Assembly (NCBI GenBank): GCA_016218805.1
Contig: JACRCW010000157.1
Location: forward strand, 44,206-108,205
DNA from: Deltaproteobacteria bacterium
Lineage (GTDB): Bacteria > Myxococcota > JACRCW01
Length of the DNA stretch: 64,000 nucleotides
Direction: 5' to 3'
The notes under the pieces were generated by a model, which saw only the letters and a program-made list of their open reading frames with translations, searched no databases and was not told the origin of the DNA. Below are positions 48,003 through 56,435 of the stretch, one piece after another. Position 1 is the stretch's first letter, and the number at the start of each line of letters is the position of its first letter. A program made the position numbers and the translations under genes.

Positions 48003-51000
48003 TTACTGGCACACCATACTGATGGATCTCGTGCCGGTGTCGTATGAACTTGTGCTGCAGTTGTTTCCGGCTGGTCCCGTCCAGACCCGCGAGAAGAAGC
48101 CGCCCGTTCCCCCAACAGTAAGTCCAAGATTCGATGTATTGCTGGTGTACGTGTACGACGTCGAACCAGTGCGGGCAGCACATGATGAGTTGCTGGTGAG
48201 ATGGGTCGAAGGCGCTTTGTAGAACTCGGGAATGAACTGCCAGGCACCGAAAGCGGTGCCATCCTGCCTAGTGATTCGAACGGTGGTCGCACTCGATGTC
48301 ACCGAGATGATCTCCTGGCAGTAGGTCGTTCCACAGGAGGGTGCGGTTGAATAGCTATACGTTGTTGGACACGGCGAACATGTTGGCGCGGATCCACTCC
48401 AGCTGCCGCTCAACTGGCAGGTCCGCGAGCTGGCCCCAGACATCACGTAGTACGTATTACAGGAGTAGGTCGCGGTGCTGCCATATGTCGTGGTCGGGGC
48501 GCTCACGCTGCCATTTGTCGGGTTTGAGAGCGAGCCGCAGTTTATGGGTGGGCAGGTTGGTGCCGACCCGCTCCAGGTGCCTCCGGCGCCGCAGGTCCGG
48601 GTGCTCGAGCCGCTGATGTTGTAGCCGGTATTACAGGCGTACGTGGCGGTGGCGCCGAAGGTGGTCGTTGGCGCGCTGACCGTGCCATTGCTCGGGTTTG
48701 TCAGCGAGCCGCAGTCCACGGGCACGCACGACAGGGCCGAACCGCTCCAGAAGCCTCCGGTTCCGCAGGTCCGGGTGCTCGATCCACTGATGTTGTAGCC
48801 GGTATTGCAGGAGTACGTGGCGGTGCCGCCCAGTGTGGTCGTTGGCGCGCTGACCGTGCCATTGCTCGGGCTGGTCAGCGAGCCGCAGTCCACCGGAACG
48901 CAAGACGGGGCCGAACCACTCCAGGCGCCTCCGGTGCCGCAGGTCCGGGTGCTCGCGCCACTGATGTTGTAGCCGGCATTGCAGGAGTATGTGGCGGTCC
49001 CGCCGAATGTGGTCGTTGGCGCAGTGACCGTGCCATTGGTCGGATTGGCCAGCGAGCCACAGTCCACCTGCACGCACGACGGGGCCGTACCGCTCCAGAA
49101 GCCTCCGGTTCCGCAAGTCCGGGTGCTGGAGCCGCTGATGGGGTAGCCGGCATTGCAGGAGTAGGTGGCGGTGCTGCCATATGTGGTCGTTGGCGCGCTG
49201 ACCGTCCCATTGGTCGGACTTGTCAGCGAGCCGCAGTCCACCGGCACGCACGACGGGGCCGAACCGCTCCAGACGCCTCCGGTGCCGCAGGTCCGGGTGC
49301 TCGAGCCGCTGATGTTGTAGCCGGTATTACAGGCGTACGTGGCGGTGGCGGCGAACGTGGTCGTTGGCACGCTGACCGTGCCATTGGTCGGACTTGTCAG
49401 CGAGCCGCAGTCCACCGGCACGCACGACGGGGCCGTACCGCTCCATGTACCTCCGGTATCGCAGGTCCGGGTGCTGGATCCGCTGATGTTGTAGCCGGGA
49501 CTGCAGGAGTACGTGGCGGTGCCGCCCAGTGTGGTCATTGGCGCGCTGACCATGCCATTGCTCGGATTGGTCAGCGAGCCGCAGTCCACCGGCACACACG
49601 ACGGGGCCGTACCGCTCCATGCACCTCCGGTATCGCAGGTCCGGGTGCTCGAACCGCTGATGCTGTAGCCGGTATTGCACGAGTACGTGGCGGTGCCGCC
49701 CAGTGTGGTCGTTGGCGCGCTGACCGTGCCATTGCTCGGATTGGTCAGCGAACCGCAGTCCACCGGCACGCACGACGGGGCCGAACCGCTCCATGCACCT
49801 CCGGTGTCGCAGGTCCGGGTGCTCGAACCGCTGATGCTGTAGCCGGTATTGCACGAGTACGTGGCGGTGCCGCCCAGTGTGGTCGTTGGCGCGCTGACCG
49901 TGCCGTCGCTCGGGTTTGTCAGCGAGCCGCATTCTACCGGCACGCACGAAGGAGCCGAACCGCTCCATGAGCCTCCGGCCTCGCAGGTTCGGGTGCTGGA
50001 GCCGTTCATGGTGTAGCCGGTGTTGCAGGAGTACGTGGCAATGCTGCCGTATGTGGTTGTTGGCGCACTGACAGTGCCATTGCTCGGGCTTGTCAGCGAA
50101 TTGCAGGCCGCCACCACACACGCCCCGCCGGCACAACCGATGAGGCAGGTCGACGTTTCCGTCCACCCGCAGCCGGTCAGGGCGCAGGTTTCTTCATTCC
50201 CGTTGCCGCTACAGCGCGTCGCGCTTGGGAGACACGGGTCGGTGCAGGCCGGTCCACCATCTCCCCCGTCCGCGAATCCACCATCTTGAACCGCAGGGCC
50301 CCCATCACGCGGCGCTCCGCCGTCGGGCGGCCCGGAGGCCGACGAGCCGGACGTGTTGGAGGAGGAGATCTGGGAGGCCGCGGCCGACGAGGGCCCGATT
50401 TCGATGGAACCCCCCGATGGCGACCCAGAGGAGGCGCCATACGAAGAAGGAGCGGACGACGAAGCGCCGGACGAGGACGGCCCCGAGGAACTGGTGCCAC
50501 AAACGGCGGTGTCTTCGTCAACAACGTCATCGCAGTCGTTATCCTGGCCGTCGCACCACTCGTTCGTGGGTCCGGTCGCACCTTGGCAGGGACTCCAGTG
50601 GACGCCATCGGTACACGTCTGTAGGCCGCTCCGACACTGCCCAACGTCGCTGCCGCAGTGGCGCTCTCCACCCTGCGCGCACACGGTGGAGTTGGATTCA
50701 TCATCGTCCACCACATCCTGGCATCCGGGGTCGTCGGGGTAGTCCGCCAACCCATCGCTGTCGTCATCGCTTCCATTTCCACAGGCCCCTACAGGAGAGG
50801 GCTTGAGTTCCACTTCCAGAGTGCCGTGGCCCGGGTCGTCGGATTGGACCACGAGATACCCTGAGGTCGCGCGCTCGCTGCGCGAATAGACCACAACAAT
50901 GGCGGTGGACCCGCCAGGCTCCACCGTTAGCCCGTTGAACACCTCCGCGAGCGAGAAGTCGTTGTTGGCGTCGGTTGACCTGACTCCCACGCTTCGGATG

Positions 51001-51557
51001 GTGAGTGGAGCGCGCCCGAAGTTGCCCAGGCTGACCGTGCCCTGCAAGGTCAACATGAGCGGGTTTGTCAGGTGTCCCGCAGAGAAATCCAGCGGTGACG
51101 GGGACGCCATGATGCGCGGAAGTGCCGGTCCGAACAAGGTGACGCGAACTTCCGGCAGGTCCGGGTCATTGCTCCTGAGCACCAGCGTTCCCGTGTCCTC
51201 CCCGGGGCCCAGCGGCGTGAACCGCACGTTCACGTTGTGCGATTCGGCGCGGGGGAGTGTAAAGGCCAAGGGCTGGGCAGGAAGGGCGAAGTCGGGAGAG
51301 CCAGCGTCCGCATCTACAAATATCGCGCTGACGGCCAACGGCCCGTCACCTTGGTTGAGAACTTGTATCGGAAGGTCTTGGGTCTCTCCCAGCGGCACCC
51401 AGCCAAACTCCAGGGTGGTGGGAGACACAGAGATCCTCCCGGAGACTGTTGTGATGTCGTCATCATCATCAAGGATCGGACAGGCGCAGTCAGCCACCAG
51501 CAAACCGCCCATCAGGAAGAGCACCCACGCCCTGGTCACCCGGTTCTTGTTTGTCAT
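48003..51557 (-). CDS. Sushi (CCP/SCR) domain surface protein with ten near-identical repeats
   Basis: This encodes 1184 residues with GGGAGG upstream of the ATG. After a signal region come an ASPM/choice-of-anchor-D-like beta domain (about 45-270), a MopE-like acidic Cys module (GSDDDSDGLADYPDDPGC, CDGQDNDCDDVVDED), a Ser-rich linker, a Cys module, and then ten tandem sushi domains of 58 residues (C-x-SL..P..NG.V..P....G..ATYSC..GY...G...R.C...G.WSG.APSC). A Ser/Thr-rich C-terminal domain ends the protein. Sushi domains are eukaryotic-type complement-control modules, rare in bacteria; here they probably serve in adhesion. The repeats are nearly identical in DNA, implying recent amplification. 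Confidence 0.9.
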   Translation of the reverse strand: MTNKNRVTRAWVLFLMGGLLVADCACPILDDDDDITTVSGRISVSPTTLEFGWVPLGETQDLPIQVLNQGDGPLAVSAIFVDADAGSPDFALPAQPLAFTLPRAESHNVNVRFTPLGPGEDTGTLVLRSNDPDLPEVRVTLFGPALPRIMASPSPLDFSAGHLTNPLMLTLQGTVSLGNFGRAPLTIRSVGVRSTDANNDFSLAEVFNGLTVEPGGSTAIVVVYSRSERATSGYLVVQSDDPGHGTLEVELKPSPVGACGNGSDDDSDGLADYPDDPGCQDVVDDDESNSTVCAQGGERHCGSDVGQCRSGLQTCTDGVHWSPCQGATGPTNEWCDGQDNDCDDVVDEDTAVCGTSSSGPSSSGASSSAPSSYGASSGSPSGGSIEIGPSSAAASQISSSNTSGSSASGPPDGGAPRDGGPAVQDGGFADGGDGGPACTDPCLPSATRCSGNGNEETCALTGCGWTETSTCLIGCAGGACVVAACNSLTSPSNGTVSAPTTTYGSIATYSCNTGYTMNGSSTRTCEAGGSWSGSAPSCVPVECGSLTNPSDGTVSAPTTTLGGTATYSCNTGYSISGSSTRTCDTGGAWSGSAPSCVPVDCGSLTNPSNGTVSAPTTTLGGTATYSCNTGYSISGSSTRTCDTGGAWSGTAPSCVPVDCGSLTNPSNGMVSAPMTTLGGTATYSCSPGYNISGSSTRTCDTGGTWSGTAPSCVPVDCGSLTSPTNGTVSVPTTTFAATATYACNTGYNISGSSTRTCGTGGVWSGSAPSCVPVDCGSLTSPTNGTVSAPTTTYGSTATYSCNAGYPISGSSTRTCGTGGFWSGTAPSCVQVDCGSLANPTNGTVTAPTTTFGGTATYSCNAGYNISGASTRTCGTGGAWSGSAPSCVPVDCGSLTSPSNGTVSAPTTTLGGTATYSCNTGYNISGSSTRTCGTGGFWSGSALSCVPVDCGSLTNPSNGTVSAPTTTFGATATYACNTGYNISGSSTRTCGAGGTWSGSAPTCPPINCGSLSNPTNGSVSAPTTTYGSTATYSCNTYYVMSGASSRTCQLSGSWSGSAPTCSPCPTTYSYSTAPSCGTTYCQEIISVTSSATTVRITRQDGTAFGAWQFIPEFYKAPSTHLTSNSSCAARTGSTSYTYTSNTSNLGLTVGGTGGFFSRVWTGPAGNNCSTSSYDTGTRSISMVCQ
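48370..50115 (-). repeat. Ten 174-bp tandem repeats encoding sushi domains
   Basis: In-frame repeats of 174 bp (58 codons) run from about 50115 to 48370 on the minus strand. Adjacent units differ at only a few bases, chiefly in the TTYGS/TTLGG/TTFGA and inter-cysteine loops. This suggests expansion by unequal recombination or slippage and possible length variation between strains. Confidence 0.88.
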
Positions 51558-51731
51558 TGGTGAACCTCCCCGGCAGAGGCAACAAGGAACTCAGAGAGAC
51601 CCTCCAGAGCCTTGTGTCTGCGTAGGCACCCATGGTGCACCGACGGTGGCTGCGGCATTCTTATGTCAATGCCCCCCCCCTGTATGGGCGCCGCTACCGC
51701 GGTGCCGGCCCGGCGGAATACCCTCCTAAGG

Positions 51732-52865
51732 ATGATCACAGTCTTTCGCCATCTTACGCCTCCCGCGCAGGACCTCTTGGTAGAGGCCTGCGGGCGGTTC
51801 GATGCCGGGCAGGCGCTGGCCTTGCGGAGGTACTTCGAAGGGCGACCGCGCGCACCTAAGGGGGAAACGCGCCAGGCGGCATACGGCCAGCTCAGCCGCG
51901 CGGTCACGACGGCTATCGCCGGCAGCCTGGCGCTCGCCACGGTGGACCCGCGCTACCACCGTCTCGTGCTGAGCAACGACTTCGCGCTCCTCAAGGCGTA
52001 CTGTCCGTCCGTGTACTCGCGCTATGACAGCTTTCCGCCTGATATGCGGGCGCCGCCCAGCCCGGCCATCAAGCGCCTGATCGACGACGCCGCGACCGAG
52101 ATGATCCACCTGAGCGGCTTGCCGGAACCGCTGTCCCGTGTTGACAGCGTCCGCGCGTATTCCATGGCGGCGGTGCTGGCCGTCACGCTGGTGGACCACG
52201 GTCTCCGTCCCGGCATCCGGGACCTGTGGAAGGACATCTTCCGCCGGGCCGAAGGCGCGGGGGCGCTCGCGCGTCCCTACTTCCGGGCACAGTTCTGCTA
52301 TTTGGGTTCATTCGTCGGTGAGTGGAACGACTACGTTCAGTGGCTCATGGAGCCGGCCAACCGCCTGCTCGAGGAGGCCGACCTCGTGTGCTTCTCGCGC
52401 GAGGACCTGGGCGACCCCCTGTACAATTGCGTGGCCGCCCTGGTGGCCGGGCGGCCGTACGGCGCACTGGACGCACTCCACCCAGCGCGACCGGAGAAAA
52501 CGGTGACGGATATCCTGGGATTTGCGCGCGGCGCGGCGCACCGGCACAGCCACTTCAGGACGCCCGGCCTGGTCGCCGGAGTGTTGAGTTGGGCCATGAT
52601 GGGCCGGGACTTGGCAGCGAGGCTCCAGCCCCGCCGCGCGGTTGATGACAACGAGGCGGCCTGCGTCTCTGCGCAGCTGCGACGCGGGATTGCCAAAGTC
52701 ACCGAGGTGCTCGATCAGCGGGGGGCGCGCTTCTGGCAAGCGATGGAGGAGGTGGGGGACCAGCACCAACGTGAGTTCATGTTGCGCTGCTGGGCCACCT
52801 TGATGCTTGACGGGGGCGCGGCGGGGCAGCACGGACCGGACGACTGGTTCTTCGGACGTACCTGA
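51732..52865 (+). CDS. Unknown helical cytoplasmic protein
   Basis: This encodes 377 residues if translation begins at the ATG at 51732. TAAGGA directly abuts that ATG, which is too close for a normal ribosome-binding site, so an upstream start (frame open to 51612) or a leaderless transcript is possible. No signal peptide. The sequence is helical, with an imm-like or repeat-like texture (VDSVRAYSMAAVLAVTLVDHG, WNDYVQWLMEPANRLLEEAD) and conserved-looking Trp/Tyr. No family recognised. It is divergent from the sushi gene. Confidence 0.58.
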   Translation: MITVFRHLTPPAQDLLVEACGRFDAGQALALRRYFEGRPRAPKGETRQAAYGQLSRAVTTAIAGSLALATVDPRYHRLVLSNDFALLKAYCPSVYSRYDSFPPDMRAPPSPAIKRLIDDAATEMIHLSGLPEPLSRVDSVRAYSMAAVLAVTLVDHGLRPGIRDLWKDIFRRAEGAGALARPYFRAQFCYLGSFVGEWNDYVQWLMEPANRLLEEADLVCFSREDLGDPLYNCVAALVAGRPYGALDALHPARPEKTVTDILGFARGAAHRHSHFRTPGLVAGVLSWAMMGRDLAARLQPRRAVDDNEAACVSAQLRRGIAKVTEVLDQRGARFWQAMEEVGDQHQREFMLRCWATLMLDGGAAGQHGPDDWFFGRT

Positions 52866-53045
52866 GCGCTGAGGCGGACCGGCCGGGCCGCGCACGGGCA
52901 CCCGGGTTCTGACGCCGTGCTTCGGCGGAGGGCTTCCATCGGTCGGTCGCCTATTGGATGGGTTTGCCCCCCCGTGCCACCGGCTGGTAGCACGCCGCCA
53001 TCAACCAATGCGGGGCACGCGTCACGCGGCCCGCGAGGAGGCCAC

Positions 53046-53795
53046 TTGGCTGACCGTCCATTTGATGCGCAGAGCATCATCCAACTCCCCCGGCTCAATG
53101 CCGATGAAACCCACACCGCGGTCCAGCAACTGACCGCGGAGGCGGCCGCGGTGCCCGGCCTGCCGGGCGGCATCTCCGACGCCCTGGCGGAGATGAAGGC
53201 CTCCGACGCCCGGCTGCTTGCCGCCATGGCCTCCAAGGGCCGCGCCGAAGCCAAGGCCGCCATTGACCCGAACCGCGCCCGCGCCGCGGACAAGTTCTCC
53301 GACTGCGCGTGGGGCGGGACCCGCAGTTGGTTGGAGGGTTTTGAGGAGTTGCCGGAGGCCTACCAGCCTGATCCGCAAGCGGTGCGCACGCTCAAGACGC
53401 GCCTGTTTGGTGATGGGAGCGGGTTTCTCGCGCAGCCGTTCAAGGAGCAGTGGGCCGAGTGTGACCGCCGTCTGCTCGTCATTGCTGAAGAGGGCCTGGC
53501 GCCGCTGTTCACCAAGCTGGGCGGAGACGGCTTCCTGCGCGCGCTCAAGGATTCCCACGCGGAGTACGGCGCCGCGCTGCATGTCACCGCGGCGGCGCCG
53601 TGGGTTGCGCCGGATTTGGATGTGCGCGGCCCAATGCAGGAATGCCAGTACGCCATTCGGTTCTATGCCACGCAGGTCGTCGCCAGCATCAAGCCCAAGG
53701 ACCCGGCAACCCGGGAACGCGCTGACCGGCTCCTGCGCCCGCTGATTGAGTGGAAGTCGGAAGTCACGCCCGCTCCGGCGGCAACTCCTATCTGA
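53046..53795 (+). CDS. Unknown soluble protein with TTG start
   Basis: This encodes 249 residues. I choose the TTG at 53046 because GAGGAGG lies exactly 5-11 bases upstream; the frame is open from 52917 but with low-complexity residues. The predicted protein is helical with no signal peptide and no motif I can name (LTAEAAAVPGLPGGISDALAEM near the N-terminus, KDPATRERADRLLRPLIEW near the C-terminus). Layout resembles the 258-residue protein at 25.5 kb, but no convincing sequence similarity is visible. The 43-bp repeat array begins within about 20 bases of its stop. Confidence 0.62.
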   Translation: MADRPFDAQSIIQLPRLNADETHTAVQQLTAEAAAVPGLPGGISDALAEMKASDARLLAAMASKGRAEAKAAIDPNRARAADKFSDCAWGGTRSWLEGFEELPEAYQPDPQAVRTLKTRLFGDGSGFLAQPFKEQWAECDRRLLVIAEEGLAPLFTKLGGDGFLRALKDSHAEYGAALHVTAAAPWVAPDLDVRGPMQECQYAIRFYATQVVASIKPKDPATRERADRLLRPLIEWKSEVTPAPAATPI

Positions 53796-53804
53796 CATCG
53801 GCGC

Positions 53805-54175
53805 ACCCCTGACCACCCTCCAGGGTGCCTCCGCCGCTCTGCATTGCGGTTGGACCACCCTCCAGGGTGCCCTCCACCGCTCTGCATTGCGGTTGGACCA
53901 CCCTCCAGGGTGCCTCCCGCCACTCTGCATTGCGGTTGGACCACCCTTCAGGGTGCCTCCCACCAGTCTGCATTGCGGTTGGACCACCCTTCAGGGTGCC
54001 CTCCACCAGTCTGCATTGCGGTTGGACCACCCTTCAGGGTGCCCTCCACCAGTCTCCATTGCGGTTGGACCACCCTTCAGGGTGCCTCCCACCACTCTGC
54101 ATTGCGGTTGGACCACCCTTCAGGGTGCCCTCCACCAGTCTGCATTGCGGTTGGACCAGCCTCCGGGGGTCGCCG
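53805..54175. repeat. 43-bp tandem array with internal dyad, eight copies
   Basis: The core GCATTGCGGTTGGACCA starts at 53841, 53884, 53927, 53970, 54013, 54056, 54099 and 54142, an exact 43-bp period (one copy begins with C instead of G). Each unit also contains the dyad CACCCT-YC-AGGGTG, eight intact plus a ninth degenerate. Between these sits a short, slightly variable piece. The period is not a multiple of three, so it is non-coding. The regular hairpins sit just downstream of a gene. Confidence 0.92.
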
Positions 54176-54201
54176 CGCGTGATGCGGGTCACGGTTGCGG
54201 C

Positions 54202-54430
54202 CGGTCACCCGGCTCGCTGGATGCTGGGGTATCAGCGCCCGTTGGCGCCACTGAACCTGAGGAGAACCGCAGTTCACTCAAGGGACTCACGCTGCCGGAA
54301 GCCGAAGCGTGACACATCAAGAACGGCGTTCCGGAGGTACCCATCGCGTCGGTGCCGGGTGCCGCAGCCATGGAACCGGGGCGGGCTGCTGGGTCCCCGC
54401 GGCGTATCGGTCGGTGCGCGCGTGGTGGAA
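54202..54430 (+). pseudogene. Broken copy of the RlmI-like gene leader and 5' end
   Basis: This is closely similar to 63633-63868, which holds the leader and first codons of the RlmI-like gene. The shared leader includes CTGAGGAGAACCGCA. In this copy the ATG is replaced by GTT, and a TGA interrupts the equivalent of codon 14. The similarity stops near 54430, after about 60 codons. It is therefore a non-functional duplicate fragment in direct orientation to the intact copy. Confidence 0.85.
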
Positions 54431-54439
54431 CCCACGGCG

Positions 54440-54840
54440 ATACTGAACCGGCAAAACCCTGTCGGTCTTCCTGTGGTGCCTGGACGCGGAGCTCCCGGAC
54501 CTCATGCTGGTGACCAGGCCTGCGTGCAGCGCGGCACGGGGAGTGTGCCTGCGGAGACCTGGGCGTGCTGATGGGCATCCTGCGGACGCGGTCACGCAGC
54601 GTGTGGCCCGGCGTGCTCATGCAGGCGCTGCACAACGGGCTGGTGGCGGGCGCGGCATTTGGCGGCACGGGGTTGGTGGACCTGGAACCGCTGGTGGCGT
54701 CCCAAATGTCCGGGCCCGTGCTTGCCGCGTTGGGGGCATCCACCCGCACCGCGGGCGTGGCTGGCGTGGCGCGCGCGCGCGGAGGGTTGACGGGGTTCGT
54801 GCACGGCTGCGCCTTGCACCCATCGGGTGATGGAGGGACG
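54440..54840 (+). pseudogene. CPBP-type intramembrane protease C-terminal remnant
   Basis: A short reading at about 54565 gives MGILRTRSRSVWPGVLMQALHNG, resembling the C-terminal helix of CPBP (CAAX-protease-type) membrane proteases (usual form RERTGSVWPGxLLHALxN). The glutamate and arginine motifs of the family are not visible upstream, and the frame has no long N-terminal part. A degraded fragment is the best reading; the remainder of this stretch shows nothing recognisable. Confidence 0.4.
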
Positions 54841-54848
54841 CTCCGGTC

Positions 54849-56435
54849 ATGACATCGCTGCCGCGCGCCAACCGGTCACACTTGGAAGCCATCAGCGTGG
54901 AGGACCTGCTGGGTCACGTGGACACGGGACACATCCGGGTTCCGAGGTTCCAGCGCGACTTCAAGTGGGACCAGGCCGACGTCATCCGCCTGCTGGATTC
55001 CATCTACCGTGGTTATCCCGTGGGTACCCTCCTGTTCTGGGAACGGCCCCGGCCCGCCGAGGATGTGCGTCTTGGGGCACGCGTCATACCTGCCCCGGAA
55101 CGGGCGGACGCCTGGCTGGTGCTGGACGGACAGCAACGCGTCACCGTGCTGGCCAACGTGCTGCATGACCCCGGGCAGGATGGCGTTACGGACCCGGTCT
55201 TCAGAGTGGCGTTCGACTTGCGCTCGCGCGAGTTCGTCCCGGCCGGCGGACACGAACCGCACGTGCTGCCGCTTCATGTGCTGCGCGACTTTGGTGACCT
55301 CCTGGCGTGGTTCCAATTGAACCAGGCGGACCTTTCCCACCAGGGCGCCGCGCGGGACCTTCTCGGGCGCCTGCTTGGCTACCGCCTGGCGGTGCACGTG
55401 CTCCGCGACGAAAGCGAGGACACGGCGCGCGAGGTGTTTGACCGGATGAATCATTCCGGCAAGGCGCTGACGGCGGTGGAGGTGTTCACCGCGGCCCAAC
55501 CGGGGGCGTCGCAGGTATCGCTCCCGTTGCTCGCGGTGGAACTGGAGCAGCAGGGCTACGGGGTCATCTCCGTGGAGCAGCTGATGAACGCCATCATCAT
55601 CGCTGATGGACGGGACCCCACGCGCGGCGCAGCCGAAGCCGCCCGGGATGCAGCGCGGGACGGTGCCATGGAGAGGGTCCTGCCGGCCACGCGCGCCGCC
55701 GCGGCCTTTGCCATGGACGCGGGGATGCAGTCACTTGCTTTGCTGCCTGCCTTCTCCACGTGGATCGCGTTGGTCCGCTTCTTCCACCTCCATCCCCGCC
55801 CGCACCCGCGCAACCTGATCCTCCTGCGCCGCTGGTTGTGGCGTGACCTCTATGTGCGCGCGTTTGCAGATGACAACCGGACGCCCCAGCGGTTCATCCT
55901 TGCCAGCGTGACGACGGACGAGGACGCGTCCGTCCAGGCGCTGCTGGAACGGACAGGGGCAAACCGTCATCCGCTGGTGCTGGACCAGAAGTACGATCCA
56001 CGCGCGGCGGATGCGCGCGCGGCGTTGAGGGTGCTCCTTGCCCTTGAACCCAGGGCGCTGGATGGCCACCCCACGCGTGCCGCGGACGTTCGGAAGAAGG
56101 CATGGGCCAACCTCCCGCGCCTCGTGCCCGGCGGCCTCTCCGTGGCCAACCGTCTGCTGTGGGGTCCTCGCGAACACGACACGTGGGCGGACTGGGCGCA
56201 GGACCAGGACACCCCCACACCACCCGCGGAATTCCTGGTCAGCCACGGTGTCACGCCGGAGACATGGCAACTCCTGGTGGCGGGCCGGGACGAAGAAGCG
56301 CTCCGTACGCGGCGCGTGCACCTGGAGCGGGAGTGCCAGCGCTACGTGGACGCGCGCGCGGAGTGGGAGCAGGAGGACCGCGGGCCCATCCGCCTGGAGG
56401 ACGAGGATGTCGGAGGCGACTGTCTGGTTGCGTGA
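54849..56435 (+). CDS. DUF262-domain protein (GmrSD-type N-terminal domain)
   Basis: This encodes 528 residues. The N-terminal 210 residues are a DUF262/ParB-like domain: VPRFQRDFKWDQADVIRLLDSI and the hallmark WLVLDGQQRVTVLANVL, with FDRMNHSGKAL near 200. DUF262 domains occur in GmrSD-type nucleases and bind or hydrolyse nucleotides. The C-terminal 300 residues are helical with no HNH/DUF1524 motif visible. The stop lies 29 bases inside the hipA gene on the same strand, so the two are coupled. This suggests a two-gene defence or toxin unit; function inferred. Confidence 0.86.
   Translation: MTSLPRANRSHLEAISVEDLLGHVDTGHIRVPRFQRDFKWDQADVIRLLDSIYRGYPVGTLLFWERPRPAEDVRLGARVIPAPERADAWLVLDGQQRVTVLANVLHDPGQDGVTDPVFRVAFDLRSREFVPAGGHEPHVLPLHVLRDFGDLLAWFQLNQADLSHQGAARDLLGRLLGYRLAVHVLRDESEDTAREVFDRMNHSGKALTAVEVFTAAQPGASQVSLPLLAVELEQQGYGVISVEQLMNAIIIADGRDPTRGAAEAARDAARDGAMERVLPATRAAAAFAMDAGMQSLALLPAFSTWIALVRFFHLHPRPHPRNLILLRRWLWRDLYVRAFADDNRTPQRFILASVTTDEDASVQALLERTGANRHPLVLDQKYDPRAADARAALRVLLALEPRALDGHPTRAADVRKKAWANLPRLVPGGLSVANRLLWGPREHDTWADWAQDQDTPTPPAEFLVSHGVTPETWQLLVAGRDEEALRTRRVHLERECQRYVDARAEWEQEDRGPIRLEDEDVGGDCLVA

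Noticed and set aside
53805..54175. CRISPR array
   Set aside because: The units are 43 bp and the intervening sequence is almost identical from copy to copy, so there are no unique spacers, and no cas gene is nearby.
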